A stretch of DNA of 64,000 nucleotides. It comes from Methylomonas albis (GTDB taxonomy: Bacteria > Pseudomonadota > Gammaproteobacteria > Methylococcales > Methylomonadaceae). Every line of letters begins with the position of its first letter. Within the stretch, counting starts at the first letter, position 1. Positions 34,010 through 46,488 of this stretch are shown in pieces. The notes beneath the pieces were generated by a model. The model was not told the origin of the DNA. It did not search any database and was given only the letters and a program-made list of their open reading frames with translations. Where the stretch lies: NCBI RefSeq assembly GCF_014850955.1, contig NZ_JACXSS010000001.1:496001-560000 (forward strand), in the 5' to 3' direction. Position numbers and translations under genes: made by a program.

Positions 34010-36046
34010 ATGAAATCAACGATATGGCTTAATGGCCGGTATCAAACACCCGCGACGAATCGATTAAACCTATTACTGTTCGGTATGGCGCTTAACTTCA
34101 ATGTTATGGGTAGCGCGGTGGCCGATAGCGCACCGGATATCGAAGGTTTTTCCATCAACGAATTAATGCAAATGGAAGTGTCGTCGGTCTCCAGAAAGTC
34201 GCAGACCGTGTCTGATACGGCCGCTGCGGCGTTCGTGATTAGTCAGGAAGACATCCGTCGTTCCGGTGCCACCAGTATTCCCGATGCCTTGCGGATGGCT
34301 CCCGGCCTTGAAGTGGCGCAAATTAACTCCAGCGTTTGGGCAGTGACCGCGCGCGGCTTCAATAGTCGTTACGCCAATAAATTGCTGGTATTGATGGATG
34401 GCCGTAGCGTTTACACGCCGTTATTTTCGGGGGTGTTCTGGGATCTGCAAGATACCTTGATGGAAGACATTGAGCGTATCGAGGTGATCCGTGGGCCAGG
34501 CGCGGTGATGTGGGGCGCCAACGCGGTAAACGGGGTGATCAACATCATCACCAAAAAAGCCAAAGACACCCAAGGCAATCTGTTCGTGGCCGGTGGCGGC
34601 AACCAAGAGCGCGGTTTCGCCGGTTACCGGCACGGTGGCCGCGTGGGCGACGACGGCAGTTACCGGGTGTACGCCAAAACCTTTGAACGCGACTCTTTTG
34701 TTAACGCAGCCGGAGAAAGGCTGCATGACGACTGGCGCTCGGTGCAGGCTGGGTTTCGTATAGATGATCGCATCTCCAACGATAGTCGCTACACCGTCCA
34801 AGGCGATGTCTATCGCAAAACCATAGGTAACACCGTGGTACCGCAAACGGTTCTGCCACCGTTTAATCGCGAGTTCAACGTCGACGAGCATGCCGATGGT
34901 GCCAACCTGCTGGCACGCTGGGAAGGCAATTTCAGCGACGGTTCCGAATTTATGCTGCAAGGCTATTACGATAGAGTTAATTTCAGCGCGGCGGCCCTGT
35001 CGGACAGTCAGGATATGCTGGACATCGATTTTCAGCATCGTTTGCATCCCAATGCCGACCACGATTTGATGTGGGGTGCCAGCTACCGTTTTATTCACAG
35101 TACGACCGAGAATACATCGGCCATAGCCTTTACGCCCAACAGCTTGGGCTATCACAACGGCAGCGTGTTCGTGCAAGACGACATCACGCTGATAGACGAC
35201 ACCCTGCGCTTGACGTTAGGGACTAAGTTGGAAGAAAGCCATTTCGGCAACACCCAGATACAGCCCAACGCCCGCTTGATGTGGACGCCTAATCATGTGC
35301 ATTCGGTGTGGGCCTCGGTTTCCAGAGCGTCACGCACGCCCGCGCGCGGTGAAGCGCAGGCCAATGTCGCGCTGGGCGGCGTGCCGACTGGTTTGCCCGC
35401 GCCTTTCGATCAGGTTCAAGTCATCGCGCAGCCTAACCCGAATCTACGCGCGGAAAAAGTCTTTGCCGCCGAAATCGGTTACCGCACCCAATGGACCGAA
35501 AAACTCTCAACCGACATTACCGCATTCAATAATCAGTATTCCGATCGGGTTTTATTCCGCCGTGGGGAGTTGGTCGGGCTTACCCAGTCGTTGATCTGGA
35601 GCAACGCCCAGCAAGACTTCACCACGCGCGGGATCGAGATTGCCGGCGAGTGGCACGTACTGGATTGGATGCGCTTTACCGGCAATTACAGCCACCTGAA
35701 AATGGAGATTCCCCAGGACCCGCTTAATCCGGATATTGCCGGGCTGAGTCCGCGGCATCGCGGTTCCTTACGCTGGCAGATGGATTTGCCGGAAAAAATT
35801 AAGCTCGACTTTACGCTGCGCCATGTCGGCCGCTTGTATTCGACCAGCCAGGCCGTGCCGGCCTACACTACTTTTGACGCTAGACTGGCGTACGAACCCT
35901 ATAACGGCGTGGAGTTTGCCGTTATCGCTCAAAATCTGTTTTCGCCCAGACATCCGGAATACAAGGATTCGTCCGCGCTGTCTTTGCCCGGCACCGCGGT
36001 GGAAGTGCCGCGCTCGATCTACGGCAAACTCAGTTGGCGCTTTTGA
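34010..36046 (+). CDS. TonB-dependent outer-membrane receptor
   Basis: 678-residue receptor with N-terminal signal region, a plug domain (about 50-170: VSDTAAAAFVISQEDIRRSG, PDALRMAPGLEV, IERIEVIRGPGAVMWGANAV) and a 22-strand barrel ending in Phe (YGKLSWRF). The plug type is that of FhuE/CirA-like and vitamin/siderophore receptors, but the substrate is not evident. The gene starts a cluster with a lipocalin-like protein, YfiR and a sensor kinase; several methylotroph TonB receptors sit with YfiR-kinase pairs, suggesting that the receptor or its cargo is sensed. Confidence 0.92.
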   Translation: MKSTIWLNGRYQTPATNRLNLLLFGMALNFNVMGSAVADSAPDIEGFSINELMQMEVSSVSRKSQTVSDTAAAAFVISQEDIRRSGATSIPDALRMAPGLEVAQINSSVWAVTARGFNSRYANKLLVLMDGRSVYTPLFSGVFWDLQDTLMEDIERIEVIRGPGAVMWGANAVNGVINIITKKAKDTQGNLFVAGGGNQERGFAGYRHGGRVGDDGSYRVYAKTFERDSFVNAAGERLHDDWRSVQAGFRIDDRISNDSRYTVQGDVYRKTIGNTVVPQTVLPPFNREFNVDEHADGANLLARWEGNFSDGSEFMLQGYYDRVNFSAAALSDSQDMLDIDFQHRLHPNADHDLMWGASYRFIHSTTENTSAIAFTPNSLGYHNGSVFVQDDITLIDDTLRLTLGTKLEESHFGNTQIQPNARLMWTPNHVHSVWASVSRASRTPARGEAQANVALGGVPTGLPAPFDQVQVIAQPNPNLRAEKVFAAEIGYRTQWTEKLSTDITAFNNQYSDRVLFRRGELVGLTQSLIWSNAQQDFTTRGIEIAGEWHVLDWMRFTGNYSHLKMEIPQDPLNPDIAGLSPRHRGSLRWQMDLPEKIKLDFTLRHVGRLYSTSQAVPAYTTFDARLAYEPYNGVEFAVIAQNLFSPRHPEYKDSSALSLPGTAVEVPRSIYGKLSWRF

Positions 36047-36073
36047 TTTTTCAACCCGTAAAGAGTATCGACA

Positions 36074-37162
36074 ATGCGTAAACTGTGGAAAAAATTGCCC
36101 TGGATTATTGCCGGGATTTTGCTGATTATCGGCCTGCTGAAACCGCCGTTATTGCCTTGGATGCTGTTAATCCTGACCGTGGCCGCGTATTTGTTCCTAC
36201 CGCGCCGGGGTTTGATCGGTCCGGTGCAATTGCCGGCCGACGATGCGTTTTTACCCAGCGAACAAGTGCAGTGGTGGTATTGGACCGGACATTTATTCAC
36301 CGACGATGGCCGCCGGTTTGGCTTCGAAATTGTGTTTTTCTCCTTCGACAGTTTGATGATTTTTCGCGATCAACTGGTGCAGGCGGCGGTTACCGACGTG
36401 AATGGCCAGCGCTTCTCTTTCAAAGAGTTTGTCGAATTCCATCTGCCCAATCGTACGCCCAATGGCTTCAATCTGACATCCGGCGCCGGCAATAAAGTCA
36501 CGGCGGTGGGTGGAGACGGCCATGATCGCTTACATGCGCAAATCGGCGACTATGTGTTGGATCTGGAGCTCAACGCCACTCAGGCGCCGGCCTTGCATTA
36601 CGGCGGCGATGCCCATCCCTATCGTTTCGGCGGCTACACTTACTATTACTCTCGGCCGAAAATGGCGACCACCGGCACTATCAGCGTTGGCGGCCAGACG
36701 TTTCAAGTAACCGGTAACAGTTGGTTCGACCGTCAATATGGCGAACTCTACCAAGCCATTCTGCAAGGTTGGCAATGGTTTGCAATCGAATTGGATGACA
36801 ACAGGCAGATCATGTTGTTTGACTTCAAGGGTAGCGACAGTTCGGCGGAAAAATCCGGCTCGATTACCGACGCGCAAGGGCAAACCACCACGCTGGTCGC
36901 TCATGAATTCACGGTAACCGTGCAAGGCGAATGGACCAGCCCCCACACCGGTTGCACTTATCCTGCCGGCTGGGAAGTTGAGGTGCTTGGGGAAAAATTT
37001 ACCGTGCAGCCTCTGGTACAGGATCAGGAATTGCGCGCTCAGCATGGTTTGTGGGTGGGTCCTGTATACTGGGAAGGCGCTTGCAGCGTGGCCGGTGCAA
37101 CTAGCGGTCAGGCCTATGTGGAACTGAACGGTTTTTGCAGTTGCCCTGTGAGAGGCGCTTAA
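36074..37162 (+). CDS. Lipocalin-like (CrtC/AttH-type) membrane-anchored protein
   Basis: 362 residues: a two-span hydrophobic N-terminus (about 9-45) and a large soluble part of the AttH/carotenoid 1,2-hydratase-like lipocalin family, recognised by QWWYWTGHLFTDDGRRFGFE, YYYSRPKMATTGTISVGG and the GNSWFDRQYGELY motif. Such proteins are usually periplasmic hydratases or lipid-modifying enzymes. CrtC acts on carotenoids, but no carotenoid genes are in the window. It lies 27 bases after the TonB receptor, so likely the same operon. Confidence 0.82.
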   Translation: MRKLWKKLPWIIAGILLIIGLLKPPLLPWMLLILTVAAYLFLPRRGLIGPVQLPADDAFLPSEQVQWWYWTGHLFTDDGRRFGFEIVFFSFDSLMIFRDQLVQAAVTDVNGQRFSFKEFVEFHLPNRTPNGFNLTSGAGNKVTAVGGDGHDRLHAQIGDYVLDLELNATQAPALHYGGDAHPYRFGGYTYYYSRPKMATTGTISVGGQTFQVTGNSWFDRQYGELYQAILQGWQWFAIELDDNRQIMLFDFKGSDSSAEKSGSITDAQGQTTTLVAHEFTVTVQGEWTSPHTGCTYPAGWEVEVLGEKFTVQPLVQDQELRAQHGLWVGPVYWEGACSVAGATSGQAYVELNGFCSCPVRGA

Positions 37163-37189
37163 GCCGCTGAATGATTTGATGCCACGCAC

Positions 37190-37237
37190 AGAGACGCAAA
37201 CTGGTCCTGGTCACAGTTGATGAGATTTTGCGTCTCT
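37190..37237 (+). repeat. Inverted repeat between the lipocalin and yfiR-like genes
   Basis: AGAGACGCAAA...TTTGCGTCTCT, perfect 11-bp arms around 26 bases. It may act as terminator or processing site; there is no T run. Confidence 0.55.
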
Positions 37238-37316
37238 AGCTTAACCAGCTTAATGGCCGGCCCTCGCCCGCTAAAATCATCGCAAATCGGCCTCGTCGTT
37301 TCTTAACCAAAATCTG

Positions 37317-37943
37317 ATGCAAAAAGGATCTCGCATACATTACGAAACGACCGGTCGGAAAAGTCCACGCTGCGCTTTGGGTGTAGTGTTGGACATTGTC
37401 AGGCGCTATCTGCCACCCCAATTAGTTCTCGCCGGTTTTTGCCTGTTTTTGCCTGGCTGGCTTGCGTTGCAGGCCGAGAGTCTGTCCGAGGCGCAAATCA
37501 AAGCTGCATATCTATACAATTTTGCCAAATTCGTGGAATGGCCCGCCGAAGTATTGCCGCCCGGCGCGGATATTTTGCTCTGCGTGGTCGGGAATAATGT
37601 CCTGGATGGCGAGTTGCAAGCCCTGGACGGACGCAAGGCCGGCGAGCGCACCTTGCGGTTTGTACAGCATGGCCACGCTGATCCTAACCTGAGTAGTTGT
37701 CATCTGTTGTTCTTCGGCAGTTCCGAGCAACAGCACTTTGTGGTGACTTTAAAAGCCCTGCGCGATGCGCCGGTGTTGACCTTATCCGACATCGAAGATT
37801 TTGCGGAAAAAGGCGGCGGCATCAGCTTGCTGTTTCGCGACAACAAGGTGGTGTTTGAAGTTAATCTGGAACCGATTCGTAACGCGAGGCTGCATTTACC
37901 CGGCCAACTGTTGAATATTGCAGCTACTGTTTACGGGAGATAG
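37317..37943 (+). CDS. YfiR family periplasmic protein
   Basis: 208 residues. A hydrophobic export signal (about 38-53) precedes the YfiR core: [49 protein letters not shown], and [20 protein letters not shown]. YfiR in Pseudomonas binds and inhibits the membrane cyclase YfiN, controlling c-di-GMP. Here it lies 4 bases before a hybrid kinase gene. The N-terminus from ATG 37317 puts 35 residues before the signal peptide; a GTG or TTG near 37386 could be the true start. Confidence 0.85.
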   Translation: MQKGSRIHYETTGRKSPRCALGVVLDIVRRYLPPQLVLAGFCLFLPGWLALQAESLSEAQIKAAYLYNFAKFVEWPAEVLPPGADILLCVVGNNVLDGELQALDGRKAGERTLRFVQHGHADPNLSSCHLLFFGSSEQQHFVVTLKALRDAPVLTLSDIEDFAEKGGGISLLFRDNKVVFEVNLEPIRNARLHLPGQLLNIAATVYGR

Positions 37944-37947
37944 TTTG

Positions 37948-40976
<3,029 letters not shown>

Positions 40977-40977
<1 letters not shown>

Positions 40978-41903
40978 TGATGAATACTGAGGCCTCCAAA
41001 CCCTTAATTTTGATCGTTGACGATACACCGACCAATATTCAGGTGTTAGCGGAAAATCTGATAGACGAGTATCGGATCAAAGTCGCTGTCAGCGGTGGAG
41101 CGGCCTTGGAGGCTATTGATCGGCAAGGTGTGCCGGATTTGATTCTGCTGGATGTGATGATACCCGGCATGGATGGCTACGAAGTCTGCCGCCGGCTGAA
41201 GGCCGATCCGCATACTGCGTCTATTCCGGTGATATTTGTCACGGCAATGAATGCCGCTACCAATGAAGAATACGGGCTTAATCTCGGCGCGATGGACTAC
41301 ATCACCAAGCCGTTTTACTTGCCGGTGGTTAAAGCGCGAATCCGTAACCATATTCGCTTGAAACAGATGACCGATACCTTGGAAGCGATGGCCTGGATGG
41401 ACGGTCTGACTGGCATACCCAATCGGCGGCGTTTTGATCAGGTATTGGAAAACGAATGGAAACGGGCGCAACGTAATCAGTTGCCGTTGGCCTTAGTGAT
41501 GGTGGATGTCGATTATTTTAAAGCCTATAACGACGGTCACGGCCACGGTGCTGGTGACATTTGCCTACGGCAGGTGGCAACCTTATTAGCTGCCTCGGTG
41601 AGTCGTTCCGGGGATTTGGTAGCGCGTTATGGCGGTGAAGAGTTTGTGATGTTGATGCCGGAAACTGACGCCGAAGGCGCTCTGCGTGTATCCGAGCTGT
41701 TGTGCCGGCGAGTAGAGGCGCAGCAGATCCCGCATCCCGGCTCCAGTGCCTCGCCTTGGGTGACGATTAGCGCGGGTTTTGCGGTAGTGGTTCCGGAGCT
41801 GCAGCAGCTGCCGACTGAATTACTGGACGGAGCGGATCGTCAGCTATATTTGGCTAAAGAAAGCGGCCGCAACCGCGCATATGGCATGTATTCGACTGTA
41901 TAA
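40977..41903 (+). CDS. Response regulator diguanylate cyclase (REC-GGDEF)
   Basis: 308 residues: receiver domain with Asp59 (LILLDVMIPGMDGYEV) and a GGDEF domain with GGEEF at 219-223, so catalytically competent for making c-di-GMP from GTP. An RxxD inhibitory site (Arg210-Asp213) lies five residues before the active site, implying product inhibition. Its start overlaps the kinase stop, so it probably receives phosphate from the HPt of that kinase and turns the periplasmic signal into c-di-GMP. Confidence 0.95.
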
Positions 41904-41942
41904 CCCGGCCGTGCATTCGACGGCCAGGCTTTTGGGGGCTTT

Positions 41943-42797
41943 CTAAGCTGCGACAGCCTCGGTTTGCACCGATTGCAGGAAATCTTGACAGTCGGCGTCA
42001 ATCAATTCAAAGCCCATTTTCGCGCTAAAGCGTTTTTCCTTGTCGGTTGGGTTTTTTCTTAAAAACCAGCCTCTATGCTCGTCGGCACCGTAGGTGATGT
42101 CGCTCATAACCATACGCTCGGAATCGCGATTGAGCGGCAGGCCCAGCAACAGGTATTTTTTGCCTTTGCGGTAGTCCTTTAAAAAGTCCGGAATCGCGAA
42201 GCCCCCCATCAGCTCGGTGATGTAATCGACGTAGTCCGCATCGGAAGCAATGTAATTGGATTCGGGAGTTGGCGTGCCCATCGGTTTAAATAAAATCGGC
42301 AGATTTCTATCGACTTGTTCCTGTGGGATTTCGAAATAGCTGCTGCCGTCATAATGAAATATTTTAAAACGAAAGGCGGTGGCGACAATGCGGGCGACAC
42401 CGACGATCAGTGTGTGTTCTTCGTCGGAATAACTGTCTTGTAACTGAGTATCACGATTGACGTCGACCACATACTTGGGCCGCCATTCTTTTAACCAATC
42501 ATGCATGGATGCCCGTGTGTATTGAATTTGGCCGTAGGTTTTGTCAAGAAACTGGGATACATAGCTGCGGCCGCGCTTCAGTTCCTGATTCATCGCCGCG
42601 CGAGGAAACTCGTACATTAGTTTTGGCGCCATCGGTTTGCCGCCGTTCATTGCCAGAATCAGGCTGTTGCTGTCGGCCGGCATCGGTTCTTGCGTCAGCT
42701 TACTTTTGGCATCGAATACTGCCCCCGGACCCAGATAAGGGATGACTTGGTTATCGTACAAGCCGCTTAGAATTTCGGTAAAAACAGTGCTCGACAT
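41943..42797 (-). CDS. SIR2-like protein, predicted nif regulon member
   Basis: 284 residues from ATG 42797 (GAGG 6 bases upstream). The N-terminal QVIPYLGPGAV (about residues 17-27) resembles the nucleotide-binding start of SIR2-like domains (IPFLGAG type). Further stretches are LLLGLPLNRDSERMVMSDIT and YGADEHRGWFL; the rest is not recognised. No membrane span and few cysteines. SIR2-like proteins of this sort occur near nif genes in other diazotrophs as I recall, and here a sigma-54-like element and an exact NifA site lie upstream, although the gene is 11 kb from nifF. Function unknown; NAD binding is inference. Confidence 0.7.
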   Translation of the reverse strand: MSSTVFTEILSGLYDNQVIPYLGPGAVFDAKSKLTQEPMPADSNSLILAMNGGKPMAPKLMYEFPRAAMNQELKRGRSYVSQFLDKTYGQIQYTRASMHDWLKEWRPKYVVDVNRDTQLQDSYSDEEHTLIVGVARIVATAFRFKIFHYDGSSYFEIPQEQVDRNLPILFKPMGTPTPESNYIASDADYVDYITELMGGFAIPDFLKDYRKGKKYLLLGLPLNRDSERMVMSDITYGADEHRGWFLRKNPTDKEKRFSAKMGFELIDADCQDFLQSVQTEAVAA

Positions 42798-42836
42798 AGT
42801 GCGCCTCATGTAAATGAAAGGTAATGTCAAGCTAAT

Positions 42837-42851
42837 GCAAAATTCAATCCA
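42837..42851 (-). promoter_or_regulatory. Candidate sigma-54 promoter of the SIR2-like gene
   Basis: Minus strand TGGATTGAATTTTGC: GG-N10-GC spacing, TGG, G at position 7 and TTGC all conserved, but CAC of the -24 box is ATT. It lies 40 bases before the start codon. Confidence 0.55.
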
Positions 42852-42949
42852 GTTTAACAGGATGTGGCGTCAGGCCCTTATTTGCCTAAGGTGTAAGTCG
42901 AATGGGTAGTTGGAAGTTTCGGTAACAACCGCACGAATTGGCGGTGATT

Positions 42950-42965
42950 TGTCGTAAGCACGACA
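42950..42965. promoter_or_regulatory. NifA upstream activator sequence for the SIR2-like gene
   Basis: TGTCGTAAGCACGACA, exact TGT-N10-ACA with extended symmetry (TGTCGT/ACGACA), 99 bases upstream of the -24 element, the same distance as site 1 of nifV. Confidence 0.7.
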
Positions 42966-43048
42966 ATTTCGCTAGGTGCGGCCCATGGCCGTGATAGTGT
43001 GGGCTGAACTTTCTCGTAGCGAAGGGCAGCTCCCGCCGTGATAGCGGG

Positions 43049-43600
43049 TTAATGCCAACCACCGTACTGGGTAGTGGGGTCGCCGCGAAAACCGGAAGTG
43101 GTTTTATTGGCATCGGGAACATGTGCGGTACTTTCCGCCGCCTGTACCATATTGTTATGAGTGTAGCCGCCCATGGCTTTGGCTTGTTTGGCGATGGCGG
43201 TGGTCGTGGGGTTGATGTCGTATTTACTGGCGTCCGGATGGATCACTACGCTGATTAATTGCGCGTCTTTCGGCGCGTTGGGGGCGGGCGTGTAACTTAG
43301 AATGACTGGTAGATCGGTGCTGGCTGGTACTTGAATTTCATAGCGCTGGCTATTATTGAGCTCGGTGCTGGCAAGCGTTTTCCCGCTTTCGGAGAGTAAA
43401 CTGACGGTGCCGGTTTTGAGTGGTCCGGCGTTGTCGCTGACAGCGCCTAGCAACGATGTGGTTCGCAGGGTTTGTTTGACGGCGGCTTTGCCGGGAGTGC
43501 TTGATTTTGCTTGGTCTTGGCCGCAACCGGACATTATTCCGCAGCTCAGCAGGGTGAGGCCGGCGATTAGGGTGAGCTTGAAAGTAGTCGGTGTCTTCAT
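43049..43600 (-). CDS. Lipoprotein of unknown function
   Basis: 183 residues from ATG 43600 (GGAGA upstream). Signal peptide with a lipobox (GIMSGC, Cys at about 26). A beta-sandwich-like stretch follows (about 45-115: LGAVSDNAGPLKTGTVSLLS ... YEIQVPASTDLPVILSYTP), resembling small carboxypeptidase-regulatory folds. A His-containing tail ends in QYGGWH. It stands alone on the minus strand upstream of the SIR2-like gene; the NifA site lies between the two. Confidence 0.75.
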   Translation of the reverse strand: MKTPTTFKLTLIAGLTLLSCGIMSGCGQDQAKSSTPGKAAVKQTLRTTSLLGAVSDNAGPLKTGTVSLLSESGKTLASTELNNSQRYEIQVPASTDLPVILSYTPAPNAPKDAQLISVVIHPDASKYDINPTTTAIAKQAKAMGGYTHNNMVQAAESTAHVPDANKTTSGFRGDPTTQYGGWH

Positions 43601-43759
43601 CAGTTTCTCCGTTGACATCAGTTAAAGATACCCGCTAAATCAGCGGCCGACAAGTAGGGTTTACGCGCTGCGAATTGGCCTGGGACGTTTAGATAGCAGT
43701 TGAATATTGCCGGTAAGGTCGTTATAGTTTCCACACTTTTATACTTGTAAATCAATGCT

Positions 43760-44242
43760 ATGCCAACATTCGACATCGTTTCAGAACTAGACAGCCACGA
43801 AGTGACCAACGCTTTGGACCAAGCCAATAAAGAAGTCTCCACCCGTTTTGATTTCAAGGGCTCCAATGCCTGTTTCGAACAGCAGGACGACAATATCGTG
43901 ATGAAAGCCGAATCAACTTTTCAACTGCAACAAATGTTGCCGATTTTGTATGCCAAGATGGGTAAGCGCGGTATCGACATTTCCAGTTTGGAAAGCGGCA
44001 AGATCCAGGACACCGGTAAAACTGCTCAACAAACCATCACCTTGAAGCAGGGGGTGGGTAGCGATCTGGCGAAAAAAATCGTCAAGCTGATCAAAGATAA
44101 GAAACTAAAAGTACAGGCCGCGATCAATGGCGATAAGGTGCGTGTGACCGGCAAAAAACGTGACGATTTGCAGGAAGTGATTCAAATGTTGCGCACGGAA
44201 GAGTTGGAACAACCGTTGCAGTTCAATAACTTTCGCGATTAG
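43760..44242 (+). CDS. yajQ: YajQ family nucleotide-binding protein
   Basis: 160 residues, the normal length. The N-terminus MPTFDIVSELDSHEVTNALD and the SSLESGKIQDTGKTAQQTIT motif are diagnostic. YajQ proteins bind c-di-GMP in Xanthomonas and other nucleotides or tRNA in other studies; the ligand here is not known. Single gene with its own short upstream region. Confidence 0.95.
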   Translation: MPTFDIVSELDSHEVTNALDQANKEVSTRFDFKGSNACFEQQDDNIVMKAESTFQLQQMLPILYAKMGKRGIDISSLESGKIQDTGKTAQQTITLKQGVGSDLAKKIVKLIKDKKLKVQAAINGDKVRVTGKKRDDLQEVIQMLRTEELEQPLQFNNFRD

Positions 44243-44447
44243 CCGCGGTTCCGTGACAGCTTGATCTGTCGTTGAGAGTTTCACTTGTTGTCTGGCGGAG
44301 GTCTGGATTCCTCAAAGAAATCTCGATTAACACACTCCGGCTGGCCGCCTAGGGCGTCCGGTAAGCGTTAGTGTCGTTTGTGCTAAGCTTGGGCAGTAAA
44401 CGGCGTCAAATTGTTCGGAAACTTGGTTAAACCTTCGGGAGAGCGAT

Positions 44448-45107
44448 ATGAAAGCGCTAATGATCGGTCAAAAAGTGCCGCCCCTGTCGGTTTCAGAATG
44501 GGTACAGGGACAAGCTGTCAATTTCGAGCAATTGCACGGTCAGGTCGTGTTGGTGGCAGTGTTTCAAGTCAACTGCCCCAGTTGTTTCTTGTCTTGTTTG
44601 CCGCAAGTGTTAGGGTTAAACCAGCGTTATGCCCAGAGAGGTTTAACCGTGCTGGGACTGGCCACCGCGTTCGAAGATTTCGATAAAAACAATCTGGAAA
44701 ACTTAAAACGTTTGGTCGAAACCGGCGAAGTGGTTGGCGAAACCCTGCGGGTGCTGAGCGAACGGGGGGTGTTACGGGATGGCAAGTTGCCGTATCGCAT
44801 CGATTTTCCGGTGGCGATGGATAGGTTGACCAAGCGTGAATTCGGCAGCATCGAAAGCGAAATAGACGCCTTTATCAGTCAACGCTTGAGTGATCTGGAA
44901 CAAGACATCGGTCTGCGCCAGCCGCACGTGCGCGCGCAGGTTAAACAATATCTACAAACGCTGGAGTATCACGCGGAAACCTTCGAGTTCTTTCAGTTGC
45001 AAGGCACACCATCGTATATCTTAGTCGATAAAGCCGGAGTGCTCGTTGCTTGCCGGTTCGGCGCTTATCCGGATCTGGAGTCCGATATTCTCAAGCTGTT
45101 GCAATAA
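44448..45107 (+). CDS. Thioredoxin-fold thiol redox protein (TlpA/AhpC-like)
   Basis: 219 residues, cytoplasmic (no signal peptide). N-terminal redoxin-like core with NCPSCF (Cys pair near residues 44 and 47), followed by a long helical insertion of about 90 residues (about 75-170), and the rest of the thioredoxin fold with the cis-proline loop LQGTPSYILVDKAGVL. The CPSC pair indicates disulfide exchange rather than a classical peroxidase. Not part of an operon; partner unknown. Confidence 0.75.
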   Translation: MKALMIGQKVPPLSVSEWVQGQAVNFEQLHGQVVLVAVFQVNCPSCFLSCLPQVLGLNQRYAQRGLTVLGLATAFEDFDKNNLENLKRLVETGEVVGETLRVLSERGVLRDGKLPYRIDFPVAMDRLTKREFGSIESEIDAFISQRLSDLEQDIGLRQPHVRAQVKQYLQTLEYHAETFEFFQLQGTPSYILVDKAGVLVACRFGAYPDLESDILKLLQ

Positions 45108-45271
45108 TCTGCGCTAAATCCAGCCGAACTTCAGAGGAAGCAACGGCAAAGCTAGCGATTGCTTGGGGTGGAAACTTAAGGCGACATCCATGTCTTGTTA
45201 ACGTTTTTTTAGCTAGCCAAACATGCCGTTTCCGGTGTGGTTAGGCTGGGGTGAAGCAATAAAACTTGGCT

Positions 45272-46012
45272 TTACGCGCTTACTTTGCGACGCAAACCCA
45301 TTAAACCAACCAATGCCGAGCCAAACAGCCAGGCAGCGCCAGGAACAGGCACTGCAGTGGTTCCACCTTCAATAAACGGCGTAAATACCAAGCTTTGTGT
45401 GGATTGTTTTTTCTCAATTAACGCAGAATCACCCGCAATGAATGACTCAGCGGTTAAGTCGTTTTGAATGCGCACACGAACATCTGCGTTGCCCCAAACA
45501 GTTGGTGTACTCAGTGTCGCGGAGGCAGACCAAACGCTAAGAGGGCAATTACTTGATGTCGAGCAGGTGTTAGTCAAAAGGCCAGCGGAGAAGCCGCTGG
45601 CGATATAATCTATGCCATTCCACAGATTGGTTAAACGCAATTGACCGGATGCATCCACTGCTGGTGCCAGACCGACGCTACCAGAGCGATTGATCAAACG
45701 GTAGTCACCGTTTTCCACTAGGTTCACACCACTCAAACTCAGGCCTGAATCGGTCTTAATGTCAAACTGAACGTTGCTGTTGGCAAACACCGTGCCGACG
45801 TTACCAGTTGATTGAGCCTTGAAGTTTAACGGCGAAAACAGAACGCTCTTCCCGTCGCCCGACAATGTCGGTGTGCCAAACAGGCCTAAAGCGGTATCGT
45901 CGTAGATGGCCGTAAAGCCGTCACCGTCCAACGAAATTAATGCCGCCGAGGCATTTCCGCTTAACATTGAAATTACCCCGGCGGCTGCCAAGAGCAGGGT
46001 TTTGATTTTCAT
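45272..46012 (-). CDS. Secreted protein with PEP-CTERM-like sorting signal
   Basis: 246 residues. Signal peptide (LLLAAAGVISMLSGNASA), a beta-rich Ser/Thr/Asn-rich body with a Cys pair (CSTSSNC) and no recognised domain, and the C-terminal signal VPVPGAAWLFGSALVGLMGL with basic RRKVSA. It has the same sorting-signal type as the proteins at 22614 and 56178. Expected to be cell-surface or exopolysaccharide associated. Single gene. Confidence 0.8.
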   Translation of the reverse strand: MKIKTLLLAAAGVISMLSGNASAALISLDGDGFTAIYDDTALGLFGTPTLSGDGKSVLFSPLNFKAQSTGNVGTVFANSNVQFDIKTDSGLSLSGVNLVENGDYRLINRSGSVGLAPAVDASGQLRLTNLWNGIDYIASGFSAGLLTNTCSTSSNCPLSVWSASATLSTPTVWGNADVRVRIQNDLTAESFIAGDSALIEKKQSTQSLVFTPFIEGGTTAVPVPGAAWLFGSALVGLMGLRRKVSA

Positions 46013-46488
46013 ATAACCTCTAAATATTGATAAACAGTCAGGACGACTTCGATCCGTAACAATCGCTTGAGTTACCGGTTTATCGAAGCTGGTTAAAGTT
46101 TGCTGGCCGCACTAGGTTTTGGGTTGGTCTAATGCGTTGCCGCGTCCATTGCCAGCCACCTACTACTTATATTTTGTCGAGTAAATGTCCAATAAAATTA
46201 AGGCCGTAGATATTCTTCCTAGAAATTCTGCCTTAGTGACCCAGCAGAGTCTTGTTCGGTATGCAATCGTACAAATCGTCTAAGTCAGGATGGTTACCAC
46301 TCAGTGAAAGTTTGAAGAAATGTATTACAAAGGTATTCTGCCCATTGCCAAAGCCGAAGACGGGCCTTTGCTTCTCTTAGACAAAGCCGCATGTGGGCGG
46401 AACAGAATGCCAACCTATACCTAACAATTCAGGTCGTGGTATGGTTGCGCGACTTTTTTTATTCTTGTCGATTTTTCAGGAAACGCCC
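46013..46488. other. Intergenic stretch upstream of the HerA-like gene
   Basis: About 475 bases lying between divergent genes. No convincing frame, RNA gene or consensus promoter was found; an open frame continuing upstream of the HerA-like start (46393) has no ribosome binding site. Confidence 0.4.

Noticed and set aside
37180..37240. CACGCACAG and ACGCAAA fragments before the YfiR-like gene, suggestive of a c-di-GMP (GEMM) riboswitch.
   Set aside because: The two pieces are adjacent rather than separated by the P1b stem, and the sequence is explained by a simple 11-bp hairpin.
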